The position numbers were made by a program, and so were the translations under genes. Positions 53,077 through 61,994 of a stretch of 64,000 bases of DNA are shown here, in pieces; the first letter of the stretch is position 1; the number at the start of each line of letters is the position of its first letter. The notes beneath the pieces were generated by a model. That model saw only the letters and a list, made by a program, of their open reading frames with translations, had not been told where the DNA came from and did no database searches. Source of the DNA: Massilia phosphatilytica. GTDB taxonomy: Bacteria > Pseudomonadota > Gammaproteobacteria > Burkholderiales > Burkholderiaceae_D. Location: assembly GCF_002968015.1 (NCBI RefSeq), contig NZ_PUIP01000011.1, positions 62,001-126,000 of the forward strand, written 5' to 3'.

Positions 53077-54384
53077 ATGAGATTGTCCCATCATTGGCGC
53101 ACCGCCTTGAGCGCATGGGGCGGGCGCCTTGTGGTTGCCTTGTCCCAACTGCTGGCTGTCCGTATTCTGCTTGGACGGCTGAGTGCCGACAACTATTCGG
53201 TGTGGGCGGTCCTGATTTCGCTGACCGGCTGGTTCCTGCTCGCGGACCTGGGCATCGGCCAGGTGAGCCAGAACAGGCTGGCCCGGATGCTGGCGACCGG
53301 AGAGGCGGTTCACGGCGCGATACGTCAATCCGTAAAAACCGTGGTGCTGATCGGCGTCGCGCTTGGCTGCCTGTGCACGCTGGCCGCGCCATGGTCCGGT
53401 GACCTGCTGCTCGGCCGCCTGCTTCCGGACGCCCATGCGCGCCAATGGTGCGTGATCGCGGCCGCATGGATGTTGATCGCGGCATCCTGGTCGACCGTGG
53501 CAGCCAAGCTGTGGTATGCGCTCGGGCAGGGCGTGCGCGCCAATCTGCTGCCCATGCTGGCGTACCTGTGCAGCCTGGCCGGCGTCTACTTCCTGCCCGA
53601 CATGTTCGCGCCGGATATACGGCTCAAGGTGGCGATCGTCGCCTGGCTGGCACCGACCGCGCTCGTCGGCGCGCTGTCGCTGGCCATGATCCATCTGCAG
53701 GCCAGCCGCGGCCCCGGTGTCGCGCCGCCGCGCGCGGCCATGTTGCGCACCGCACTGTCGTTCTGGAGCTACGCGGCCATGGGCATCGTGACCCTCAACG
53801 TCGATTACGTGATCCTGGCGCGCAATGTGGATGCACACGAACTCGTGGCATACAACCTGGTCACGAAGGTGTTTGCGTTTCTGTTTTTCTTTTATACGTC
53901 GACACTGGCCGTGTTTTCGCCCCGGTTTTCCGAAGCCTACGCGACCGGAAAACTGCATGATGCGTTTGCGATGCTGCGCCGTCACATGTTGTTGAGCGCG
54001 ACGCTGTTCATGGCGGTGGCCTGCGTCATGTGGTTCACGTTGCCGGCCATCTTCGCTCATGTTTTCAACGCCGGACATGTCAAGATTCCGGCGTCCCTGT
54101 TCTTTGCCGTCGTTGCGCTGAATTTCATCCGTATCTGGGCCGATGGCTACGCCACGTTCCTCGTCGCCATCGAACAGGTGAAAACGCTCACGCGATTTTT
54201 GCCGGCCCAGGCCGTCCTGAGTGTGGGATTTCAGCTTATACTCGCGCAACATTTTGGCGCGGTAGGCATCGTCTCCGGACTGTTGCTCTCCTATCTGTTA
54301 ACCGTCTCCTGGGGCTTTCCTGTCATGACGCGGGCATTGTTGTCCCAGCGTGCCCCGCAAGCCGACATTCGAGCCTCTACATGA
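53077..54384 (+). CDS. wzx: Wzx-type polysaccharide flippase
   Basis: 435 aa with about 12 predicted membrane helices and the MOP-superfamily layout. The N-terminus (LSAWGGRLVVALSQLLAVRILLGRLSADNYSVW) is typical of O-antigen flippases. It moves the lipid-linked repeat unit across the inner membrane. Its stop overlaps the next glycosyltransferase start (ATGA). Specific substrate not evident. Confidence 0.88.
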   Translation: MRLSHHWRTALSAWGGRLVVALSQLLAVRILLGRLSADNYSVWAVLISLTGWFLLADLGIGQVSQNRLARMLATGEAVHGAIRQSVKTVVLIGVALGCLCTLAAPWSGDLLLGRLLPDAHARQWCVIAAAWMLIAASWSTVAAKLWYALGQGVRANLLPMLAYLCSLAGVYFLPDMFAPDIRLKVAIVAWLAPTALVGALSLAMIHLQASRGPGVAPPRAAMLRTALSFWSYAAMGIVTLNVDYVILARNVDAHELVAYNLVTKVFAFLFFFYTSTLAVFSPRFSEAYATGKLHDAFAMLRRHMLLSATLFMAVACVMWFTLPAIFAHVFNAGHVKIPASLFFAVVALNFIRIWADGYATFLVAIEQVKTLTRFLPAQAVLSVGFQLILAQHFGAVGIVSGLLLSYLLTVSWGFPVMTRALLSQRAPQADIRAST

Positions 54385-55418
54385 TGCAAGCGCAACCGTT
54401 TCTTTCCATAGCGATTCCTACCTACAACCGGGCGGTTCAACTCGACCGTGCCCTGACATCGCTATACGGCGAGATCGACGCGCTCGGGCTCGAGGCCGAC
54501 AACGTCGAAGTAGTCGTGTGCAGCAACGGCTCGACCGACGATACCGATGCCGTCGTCGGCGCTTGGAACGCGCGCCGTCCGGGCCTGCGCTATTTCGTCA
54601 ACGACCGCAACTATGGCATCGACGAAAATATCCGCCGTGCTGCGCGCCATACGCGCGGGGAATTCGTGCGCCTGCTGTCCGACGACGACATGCTCGTGCC
54701 CGGATCGATCGGGGCGTTGCTGCACACGCTGCGGGCCCGGCCGGAAATCGGGTTCATGTTCCTGAACGCCGGCACGTTGGTCGAGGAGAACGGCGTGGCT
54801 GGCGTACGCGCGCCCGAGATCGTTTCCGGGGCGGGAGAAGCGTCGGGCGAGATCGTCCGCCTGGAGCCCAGCCAGTTCCTGGGCCGTGTCGGTGTCTGGA
54901 TCAGTTTCGTATCGTCATTCGTGTTCCGCCGCTCGCTGTGGGTCAACGACAAGGACGACCAGGCTTACGTCGGGACCGACCTGTTCCTGAGTTACAAGGC
55001 ACTCGACGCGATCGCACAGGCCGGCGCCGCCTATTTTTCTCCGGACATCGCCGTCGGCGTGCGCCCCCACTTCAGCGGCAGTTACCGGATCTTCAACGCG
55101 TTTGGCCCGGAAATGCGCAAGCTGTTCCTCGAGCACGCCCCATCTCTCGGTTTCGACGTGGGCATGATGCAGTCCGTGTGGGAGCGGTCCTTCAGCGACG
55201 ACCTGCTGCCGCGCGTCGGCCGGGCCCGCCTGAGCGGCACCTTCAAGGACCAGGAACGCGCGCTCGTCGAGGGCGTCGCCACGGGAGGCACCAAGGTACG
55301 CCTCAAGGCCATGCTCATGATGTCCGGCCCGTTGTGGCTGTTGAACGTCCTGAAGGCATTGCGCAAGCTGTCGATCGGCAAAAAGGGCGAAACCTGGCCC
55401 TTCGTGCCGATGCGCTGA
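54381..55418 (+). CDS. Family 2 glycosyltransferase
   Basis: 345 aa. The ATG at 54381 overlaps the wzx stop; the longer open frame is read-through of wzx DNA. The GT-A fold is shown by LSIAIPTYNRAVQLDRAL, VVVCSNGSTDDTD, the DXD-like LSDDDMLVPGS, and SSFVFRRSLW. It probably adds one sugar of the repeat unit on the cytoplasmic face. It resembles the GT at 56720 in its NDRNYGIDENIR segment, so the two may be related duplicates. Confidence 0.88.
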   Translation: MMQAQPFLSIAIPTYNRAVQLDRALTSLYGEIDALGLEADNVEVVVCSNGSTDDTDAVVGAWNARRPGLRYFVNDRNYGIDENIRRAARHTRGEFVRLLSDDDMLVPGSIGALLHTLRARPEIGFMFLNAGTLVEENGVAGVRAPEIVSGAGEASGEIVRLEPSQFLGRVGVWISFVSSFVFRRSLWVNDKDDQAYVGTDLFLSYKALDAIAQAGAAYFSPDIAVGVRPHFSGSYRIFNAFGPEMRKLFLEHAPSLGFDVGMMQSVWERSFSDDLLPRVGRARLSGTFKDQERALVEGVATGGTKVRLKAMLMMSGPLWLLNVLKALRKLSIGKKGETWPFVPMR

Positions 55419-55427
55419 GACATCCTG

Positions 55428-56690
55428 ATGATTGCAAACAACATGGGCATCGAGCCATATCCGTCTGCGCTGCGTCCCGGCACTGCATGGCTCTCGGTCT
55501 CGGCTGTGAAAAACACGGTCGCGCTGGCCTATCTGGCGACATCGATCGCACCGGCGCTGTACCTGCCGCCGGTGATGCTTGTCCTGATGCTGATGCTGGC
55601 CATGGTCGAGGCGTTGTTCCTGCAGAATCCCAGTGCCGGCGCGCCTTACGTACCGCGCGCGACGGCACTGCTGTGCGTGATGTTCCTGTCGGCGATCGCA
55701 AGCGGCCTGGCGCCGACGGAAGTCTTCGCCTATCAGGCGATCCGCTATGATTCAAACGTTTTTTACTCTGTGATTCCCTTGTTCGTGCTCGGCACCGGCG
55801 GCTTCGACCTGCGCCGCCTGGATCGCTGGGTACACAACGTCATCATTTGCGGCGCGATCGGTTACGTGACGTTCCCGCTGGTCGGCTTCCATCCGTACGA
55901 GTCGCACAACGCGGCCGGCGGCTTTTTCATGGTGCTGCTGGCCTATCTCGTGGGACGGGCCATGGTGGATGGTTTCTCCGGCCGTCGCCTGGCGATCGCT
56001 ATCGGCACGCTGGCCCTGATACTGACTGATTCGCGTGGTTCGATCGTCGCCATCCTCGCAGCCGTCAGTTATGACCGGTTCAGCAGACGCTGGCCGCGCC
56101 TTGCGCTCGGCCTCCTGCTGCTGTTCGTCGCGGGGCTTCTGGCCGGCCTCGTCGCCGCGTACCTTCTCTGGCAGGACATGGGCGCCCCGATCGTGTACGA
56201 CTACAGCGACTTCTTCAGCGTTTCCGACCAGCTGCCGACAAGTGCATTCGCCCTGGGAGAGCGTCCGGGCACCATCCTGCACCGCCTGCTCATCCTGTAT
56301 CCCATGGCGTTTGATCTGTTCCTGCAATCCCCGCTGGTCGGCATCGGCTTTACACGGTTCGACGATTTTCCGGTCCAGATCACGGGCATCCCCGGCGTCG
56401 TCGCGTTTAACACGGCAACACCGATCCACTCGAACCTGCATGCCCACAACAGTTTCCTGCACATCGCAGCGGAAAACGGCATCGTGGGACTGGTGCTGCT
56501 TTTTCTTTTCATTCGCGCGATCTACCAGGCGTTCAAGTCGCGTGACCTGCACAGCCCGGTCGCGATCGTCCTGGGCAGCCTGCTCTTCGCCTCTCTGACC
56601 GAACATCGACTGACGACCCCGTCGCAGGCGGCCCCGGCATTCATCATTGTCGGCCTGTTGTGGACGTGCCAGCGCGCCCGCCGGTCCTGA
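55428..56690 (+). CDS. wzy: Wzy-type polysaccharide polymerase (O-antigen ligase/polymerase superfamily)
   Basis: 420 aa, about 10-11 membrane helices. A large periplasmic loop near 255-340 ends in the family motif HAHNSFLHIAAENGIVGL. Conserved Arg/His-type motifs include DSRGSIVA. In a cluster with wzx and wzz it is best read as the polymerase; a WaaL-type ligase is the alternative. It would join repeat units in the periplasm under Wzz control. Confidence 0.82.
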   Translation: MIANNMGIEPYPSALRPGTAWLSVSAVKNTVALAYLATSIAPALYLPPVMLVLMLMLAMVEALFLQNPSAGAPYVPRATALLCVMFLSAIASGLAPTEVFAYQAIRYDSNVFYSVIPLFVLGTGGFDLRRLDRWVHNVIICGAIGYVTFPLVGFHPYESHNAAGGFFMVLLAYLVGRAMVDGFSGRRLAIAIGTLALILTDSRGSIVAILAAVSYDRFSRRWPRLALGLLLLFVAGLLAGLVAAYLLWQDMGAPIVYDYSDFFSVSDQLPTSAFALGERPGTILHRLLILYPMAFDLFLQSPLVGIGFTRFDDFPVQITGIPGVVAFNTATPIHSNLHAHNSFLHIAAENGIVGLVLLFLFIRAIYQAFKSRDLHSPVAIVLGSLLFASLTEHRLTTPSQAAPAFIIVGLLWTCQRARRS

Positions 56691-56719
56691 TTCCCGCCGT
56701 TTTTACCTGATTTGACAGC

Positions 56720-57733
56720 ATGTTATTGACCATCACGATTCCGACTTACAAGCGGCCCGAACTCCTGTACAAGAACCTGGTGCATATCTTCGAACAAGCC
56801 GCGTCGCACGACGACGTCGGCGTCCTCGTCCTCGACGACTCGGATGGCACCGTCAACGAACCCTGGATCGCCCGCATTCGCAAGGAATTCCCGCAGGCGC
56901 GGCTGGACTACGTGGTCAACGAGCGGAACCTCGGCATCGACGAAAACATCAAGAACTGCATCCTGAGTTCCACGAGCGAATACGTCTGGCTGCTCGGCGA
57001 AGACGACCTGCTGACGCCCAATGCGCTGGCAACGGTGAAGGCCGCGCTGGTACAGAAGCGTCCGGTGTTCCTGTTCGCAAACTACATTTATTGCGACGAT
57101 ACGCATACGCACAGCGCCGAGGCCCCCGTGCTGGGCGCGGGGCAGGGCGCGACCGTCGTCCGCTTCAATGAATTTGCCGCCGAGAACATCTGGGCGTTGG
57201 GTTTCATTGGCGGTTGCGTGATCCGTGCCGCCGACTGGAAACGGCAGGACGTTTCCAAGTTCAAGGGGTCGTATTACTCGCACGTGGGCGGTATCGTCGA
57301 TGCCGCGCTCGACCAGGATATCGTCGTCGTGCGCGACGTCATGGTGCTCAACCGCGCGGAAGACGTGAACACCTTCACGTGGTCGAAAAGCACGTTCGAC
57401 GTGTATTTCTCGTTCTACGACGTGCTGCGCAAGAGCCGCCTGTCCGGCAAGCCGGAATTGCTGGCGCGCTGCGAGCATGCCGCAGGGCACCTGTTCAAGA
57501 TCTACAGCCTGGCGTGGCTGGCAGCCAAGCGCGCGGACGGCGTGTATGACGCCGACGCCTACCGGAACTACTACGCGGGCGCGCCGACGGGGGCAGGCTG
57601 GCACATGGCGGCGCGGGCGATCGCCGTATTCCCGCGCGGACCGCTGCGCATCCTGCGCCGGATGCACCTGCGTGGCCGTTTCTCGCAAACCGTCAGCGCC
57701 ACCATCGGCCGGGCCGAGGCCCGCACGGCGTAA
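56720..57733 (+). CDS. Family 2 glycosyltransferase
   Basis: 337 aa. GT-A motifs are LTITIPTYKRPELLYKNL, VLVLDDSDGTVNEPW, NERNLGIDENIKNCI and the DXD-like LLGEDDLLTPNA. There is no signal peptide or membrane helix. It shares a matching (N)(D/E)RN-(Y/L)GIDENI segment with the GT at 54381, suggesting common origin. Donor could be dTDP-rhamnose, CDP-tyvelose or another sugar; not resolvable. Confidence 0.88.
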   Translation: MLLTITIPTYKRPELLYKNLVHIFEQAASHDDVGVLVLDDSDGTVNEPWIARIRKEFPQARLDYVVNERNLGIDENIKNCILSSTSEYVWLLGEDDLLTPNALATVKAALVQKRPVFLFANYIYCDDTHTHSAEAPVLGAGQGATVVRFNEFAAENIWALGFIGGCVIRAADWKRQDVSKFKGSYYSHVGGIVDAALDQDIVVVRDVMVLNRAEDVNTFTWSKSTFDVYFSFYDVLRKSRLSGKPELLARCEHAAGHLFKIYSLAWLAAKRADGVYDADAYRNYYAGAPTGAGWHMAARAIAVFPRGPLRILRRMHLRGRFSQTVSATIGRAEARTA

Positions 57734-57799
57734 CGTGCCCGTACGCTTCCCGCACAGCGGGGGCGTGCCCCACACTGGAATCATCGAACAAGGAAGTGC

Positions 57800-58906
57800 A
57801 TGAAGGTCGCGATCGTACATTATTGGTGGCTGAGTAACCGTGGCGGCGAGGCGGTCGTCGCCGCCCTGCTGGAATTGTTCCCGGACGCGGACTTGTTCGT
57901 CCACGTTTGCGACGAGGCGCTCGTACGCGAAACGCTGGGGCCGGGTTTCAAAGGCCGCATCATCACGTCCTTCATCTCGCGCCTTCCGGGCGCCAAGCGT
58001 CACTATCAAAAATATCTGCCGCTGATGCCGATGGCCCTGGAGCAGCTCGACCTGACCGAATACGATCTGGTGATCAGCAGCGAGTCCGGTCCGGCGAAGG
58101 GTGTCGTCACGCGACCCGACGCCCTGCACATCTGCTACTGCCATTCGCCGATGCGCTATGTGTGGGACATGTACCACGAATACGTGGGCCGGGCCGGGCG
58201 CCTCGTCCGCACGTTGTTCCCCGCGATCGCGCACTGGCTGCGCGTCTGGGACCGCGTGTCGGCCGACCGGGTCGACGTCTTCGTCGCCAATTCCTCCTTC
58301 ATCGCCGCGCGCATCCGCAAATTTTATCGCCGCGAGGCCGAGATCATCTACCCGCCGGTGGCGACGGCTTCGTTTTCGCACCAGCAGGAGCGCGGCGACT
58401 ATTACCTGTGTCTTGGTCAACTGGTCGCATACAAGCGTGCCGACATTGCCGTCGATGCGTTCAGCCGCCTCCAACTGCCGCTCGTCGTCATCGGGGAGGG
58501 CGAGACGCTGGACGAGCTGAAAGAGCGGGCTGCGCCCAACGTCAAGTTCCTCGGCCGGCAACCTTTTGCCGTGGTAAAGGAACACCTGGAACGCTGCAAG
58601 GGCCTGATCTTCCCCGGCGTCGAGGATTTCGGCATCGTGCCGGTCGAAGCCATGGCGTCGGGCGCGCCCGTCATTGCCTATGGCCGGGGAGGCGCGCTGG
58701 ATACCGTGGTTGACGGCAAGACCGGCGTCCTGTTCCATGAGCAGAGCGTCGATGCCCTCGTGGAAGCCGTGCGTCGGGTCGAGAATGCCGAGATCCGTTT
58801 CGAACCGGAAGTCCTGCGCCAGCATGCGCTGTCGTTCGACCGGCAATTCTTCAAACAGCGTATCAGCGACCTGGTCGCACGCATGACGGCGCCGGTCCGG
58901 GGTTAA
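57800..58906 (+). CDS. Family 4 glycosyltransferase
   Basis: 368 aa GT-B enzyme. The N-terminal acceptor domain has VAIVHYWWLSNRGGEAVVAALLELFPDADLFVHV and CYCHSPMRYVWDMYHEY. The C-terminal donor domain has YYLCLGQLVAYKRADIAVDAF and the family EX7E region FGIVPVEAMASGAPVIAYGRGG. It probably adds one residue of the repeat unit, often mannose, rhamnose or galactose in this family. It is the third transferase of the cluster. Confidence 0.9.
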   Translation: MKVAIVHYWWLSNRGGEAVVAALLELFPDADLFVHVCDEALVRETLGPGFKGRIITSFISRLPGAKRHYQKYLPLMPMALEQLDLTEYDLVISSESGPAKGVVTRPDALHICYCHSPMRYVWDMYHEYVGRAGRLVRTLFPAIAHWLRVWDRVSADRVDVFVANSSFIAARIRKFYRREAEIIYPPVATASFSHQQERGDYYLCLGQLVAYKRADIAVDAFSRLQLPLVVIGEGETLDELKERAAPNVKFLGRQPFAVVKEHLERCKGLIFPGVEDFGIVPVEAMASGAPVIAYGRGGALDTVVDGKTGVLFHEQSVDALVEAVRRVENAEIRFEPEVLRQHALSFDRQFFKQRISDLVARMTAPVRG

Positions 58907-58912
58907 CGGGCC

Positions 58913-61408
58913 ATGCTGCCGCCGATCCGACGCCTCGTTCCAGGCGCCACAGGGCGCAGGAGCGCGGTATTGTGGCTGGTTGCCATCGCGTTGGTAGCGG
59001 CCACGTTGCCGCTGGCGCTGTACTGGGCAAAGGACTGGCTGTGGCCTGAATGGTTCCACCGCAACCGAATTCCCCTCGTCGCCTGCGGCTGGCTGGCATT
59101 GCTGGCCTTGTCGCTCGTCCCGCTCAGGAAGCAGGGCGCGAGTCACCTGATGTGGGCCGCTTACCTGCTGCAATGGGTGATTCTGTTCCGCGCCGGGTCG
59201 TGGACGCTGGGTTTACTGGGGGCGCTGTGTTGCGCCTGGTTGCTGAGCCGCAGGAAGATCTGGCGCCTGCTCGTGGCCGTGCTGGTATCCTGCGGCGCGG
59301 TCCTGGGGGCCGGGTATGAAAGGCTGTACGGTCCCGTCTCGGCGGATGCGATGGCGGCCGTGTTGCAGACGAATGCACAGGAGGCCGGTGGATTCGTCCT
59401 CCAGCACCTGTCGATCGTCGTGCTGTCGATGTTTGGCCTCATGCTCGTCACCCAGGTCGCTATCCACCTGTTGCAGCCCGGGCTGGCACCGGTCCGCTTC
59501 CGCACGGCCTTGCCATTCGCCGTCGTGTTGATGCTGTTCGGTAGCGCCGGTCAACTGGACCGGCTGCAGGCCGCCCGTACCTCGCTCGACAACTTGCGCG
59601 CGCAATCGCGCATGCTGGCGCGGATCCCGTCCGGGGGCGTCGACGTCATGGCGCACGAGCCGGTGGACGTGGTCCTGATCCTGGGTGAGTCGAATACCCG
59701 ATGGCATTGGCAATTGTACGGATATCCGGGCCAGACGAACCCAGGCCTTGCAGGCATGCCCAGGCAGCCCATCATCTTCCGGGACGTCGTCTCGGAGGAT
59801 TCGCACACGGTTCCTGCGCTCACTGCCATGTTTTACCGGCCCTATTATGACGTTGACCGCCCCCAGCAACTGCAGCAGATGCGCAAGGTATCCGTGCTCG
59901 ACGCGCTCCACGCCGGCGCCGTCGAGACGGCCTGGTTGTCAGCCCAGGCGCCGTACGGACCATGGGCCGCCGCGGTCTCGCAACTGGCCCGGGACAGCCA
60001 CAATGCGCAATTCTTCAACCGCGGCTCCGAAGGCCGCCTGAGTCCTCAAGGCCTGATCGGCGACCCCGATCTTCTGGCACGGGACGCAGTCATACGCGCA
60101 TTGCGCGCGCCGGCCAAGGCCCGTGACCGGCTGATCGTACAGCACATGTTGGCTCCCCATTTCCCCTACTGCAAGTACGGCGCCGATAGCGGCCCGGTCT
60201 CCGGGGTTGCACAGGGCGCCGCGTTCTTCGGCGAAGCCACCGACCTGACCGGGGACGTGACCTGCTACGATCGCGCGATCCGCTTTACGGACGGGATCAT
60301 CTCGTCCGTGATGACGGCGTCCGACGGGCAGGCCCGGCCGACCGTCGTCGTCTTCGTTCCCGACCATGGAGAAGCACCGGAAGACGGCACCGGCCACAAC
60401 AACAGCGTCCATTCCGCACGCCATGTCGAAATTCCGTTGCTCGTGCATTTCAACCCGGCTGCGCAGCGGACGATGGGTGCCGAGTATGCGGCACTGCAGG
60501 CGAATGCCGCGAAGCCGCTGATGAACACCTGGATTGGAGAACTGCTGCTGGATCTGTTCCACGTGTCCGTCAACGGCATGCGCCGCGAAGTCGGCTCGAT
60601 GCTGGACCCGGCATTCTCCGCGCCTCCGCGCACCTTGTTCCGCGACGGCTTGCCCGTGCAATATGACATGCTGACATACGGCGATCGCAAGGACGCGCTC
60701 GAATTGACGCGCCTGAACCTGCAGAAGGTGGCGCGCGAAGGCAGCTGGACAAAGCCGCTGTTTGCCCATCGCATCGATTCGCAAGCGAAGGCACTCGAAG
60801 CCAAACAGTATTTCAGCGGCATCGAGATGGACTTGATGTTCGACGCAAAACGGCGCGTGTTCAACATCTATCATCCACCCGCTGCGCCGACCGGCCTGAC
60901 ACTTGACATGCAGTTGCAGGCCGTGGCCGACAAGCCCGACCTGACGTTATGGTTCGATTTCAAGAACCCGCCGCTGGACGACAGCACGCCGGTCCTGCAG
61001 GTTCTCGAAGCATTGAATACACGCTGGAACCTCAAGGGCAGAACCGTGCTCGAGATACCGTCGGGTGCAGCCGCGCAGATGCGCGCATACAGTGAGGCAG
61101 GCTGGCGCGTGTCCTATTACATTCCGGGTGGATTCGGCGCCTGCAATGACAAACGGAACGCGCCCGAGTGCGAGGCCCAGGCCAGGGACATCGTCGATAC
61201 GGCCCTGAAGGCGCACGCCACGTACCTGAGCTTCGATTACGTATCGTTTCCTGCCGTGTCGACGTATATCGTCCCGCGCAAGCAGGGCTTGCAGTTGCTG
61301 AGCTGGACGTGGGTTGACAGTACGGCGAATGGCCTGCCATCGACGCTGGCGAATTATCCGCGTCTGGATGGGTTGATCATTCCCTTCAAGTCCCGATTCT
61401 CATATTGA
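58913..61408 (+). CDS. EptA-like phosphoethanolamine transferase fused to a GDPD-like domain
   Basis: 831 aa. Four or five N-terminal membrane helices (18-38, 53-70, 78-112, 118-134, 165-187, 200-214) lead into a periplasmic sulfatase-fold domain (about 250-560). It has LILGESNTRWHWQLYGY with E259, a candidate nucleophile T299 in EDSHTVPALT, H411, D484-H485 in VPDHGE and H500/H504. Residues about 612-831 look like a glycerophosphodiester-phosphodiesterase barrel: AHR (H619, R620), EMD (E638, D640) and H654, then TLWFDFKNPP. It could modify the new polysaccharide or lipid A with phosphoethanolamine or phosphoglycerol, and also cleave a phosphodiester. The second function is inference. Confidence 0.82.
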   Translation: MLPPIRRLVPGATGRRSAVLWLVAIALVAATLPLALYWAKDWLWPEWFHRNRIPLVACGWLALLALSLVPLRKQGASHLMWAAYLLQWVILFRAGSWTLGLLGALCCAWLLSRRKIWRLLVAVLVSCGAVLGAGYERLYGPVSADAMAAVLQTNAQEAGGFVLQHLSIVVLSMFGLMLVTQVAIHLLQPGLAPVRFRTALPFAVVLMLFGSAGQLDRLQAARTSLDNLRAQSRMLARIPSGGVDVMAHEPVDVVLILGESNTRWHWQLYGYPGQTNPGLAGMPRQPIIFRDVVSEDSHTVPALTAMFYRPYYDVDRPQQLQQMRKVSVLDALHAGAVETAWLSAQAPYGPWAAAVSQLARDSHNAQFFNRGSEGRLSPQGLIGDPDLLARDAVIRALRAPAKARDRLIVQHMLAPHFPYCKYGADSGPVSGVAQGAAFFGEATDLTGDVTCYDRAIRFTDGIISSVMTASDGQARPTVVVFVPDHGEAPEDGTGHNNSVHSARHVEIPLLVHFNPAAQRTMGAEYAALQANAAKPLMNTWIGELLLDLFHVSVNGMRREVGSMLDPAFSAPPRTLFRDGLPVQYDMLTYGDRKDALELTRLNLQKVAREGSWTKPLFAHRIDSQAKALEAKQYFSGIEMDLMFDAKRRVFNIYHPPAAPTGLTLDMQLQAVADKPDLTLWFDFKNPPLDDSTPVLQVLEALNTRWNLKGRTVLEIPSGAAAQMRAYSEAGWRVSYYIPGGFGACNDKRNAPECEAQARDIVDTALKAHATYLSFDYVSFPAVSTYIVPRKQGLQLLSWTWVDSTANGLPSTLANYPRLDGLIIPFKSRFSY

Positions 61409-61420
61409 TGGCATAAAATG

Positions 61421-61450
61421 AAGTATCGTTGCGTAGAAGTAACGATACTT
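61421..61450. repeat. Perfect 10-bp inverted repeat downstream of the polysaccharide cluster
   Basis: AAGTATCGTT (61421-61430) and AACGATACTT (61441-61450) with a 10-nt spacer, 12 nt after the EptA-like gene. No T-run follows. The length and spacing suit a dimeric protein-binding site as much as an RNA hairpin. Confidence 0.6.
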
Positions 61451-61548
61451 GCAACGGTTTGCGCTACATTATGGTTGTGCGTTTCCGCACATATCGCTGT
61501 TGAGCTGCAGTGATACGATCAAACTCCGTACATCGATAGGGGGAAGTG

Positions 61549-61764
61549 ATGATTCAGGTCGATATCAGTGGCGGCTACCGCGACTTCCAGCCCGAACTTG
61601 CCACATACCCGGCGCCGTTCGTTTACACCCGTGAAGCATTCCGCGCCATCCTGGCGCGCCAGCCGGAATGGAAGATCCGCGCGGCCTTAGAAGAGGGGAA
61701 TATTCCCCGATTCAACGTAAAGCATGTCATCGAATGGCTCGAGGAAAAACAACATACTCATTGA
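61549..61764 (+). CDS. Small protein of unknown function
   Basis: 71 aa from the ATG at 61549, with the strong ribosome site GGGGGAAG. Not recognised. It is hydrophilic with no signal peptide. The last 40 residues (REAFRAILARQPEWKIRAAL, then EEGNIPRFNVKHVIEWLEEK) look like two or three helices and could be a small winged or MerR/AlpA-like DNA-binding fold; this is a guess. It sits between the polysaccharide cluster and flhF, upstream of the flhF promoter element. Confidence 0.65.
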   Translation: MIQVDISGGYRDFQPELATYPAPFVYTREAFRAILARQPEWKIRAALEEGNIPRFNVKHVIEWLEEKQHTH

Positions 61765-61854
61765 GTATGCCCCCCAGCGCGGCTGTCATTCAATGACAAG
61801 TCTGGTAGCCGCGCTGTCGCGGCTTCATGTCGCCTGCCGTAACCCTACCCGTTG

Positions 61855-61915
61855 GAAATAAGGGTTTTTCCCTCGCCTTTTCTCTCGATCGTTTCCTCCC
61901 GGCATCGTCAATAAT
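61855..61915 (+). promoter_or_regulatory. Shared 61-nt promoter-like element upstream of flhF
   Basis: It begins GAAATAAGG, contains GTTTTTCCC, and ends TCGTTTCC-N4-GGCATC-NN-CAATAAT. The two flagellar copies match at both ends and in the last 25 nt in perfect register with 44096-44156. GTTT-N12-GTCAATAA resembles a sigma-28 promoter. The flhF start is 80 nt downstream. Confidence 0.6.
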
Positions 61916-61994
61916 CATCTCCGTGAATGGGCCTTTGTGCCTGCATGACCGGACAGTGAACCAGAGCGACAGCCAGCAAGAGCGGAGAACAACG

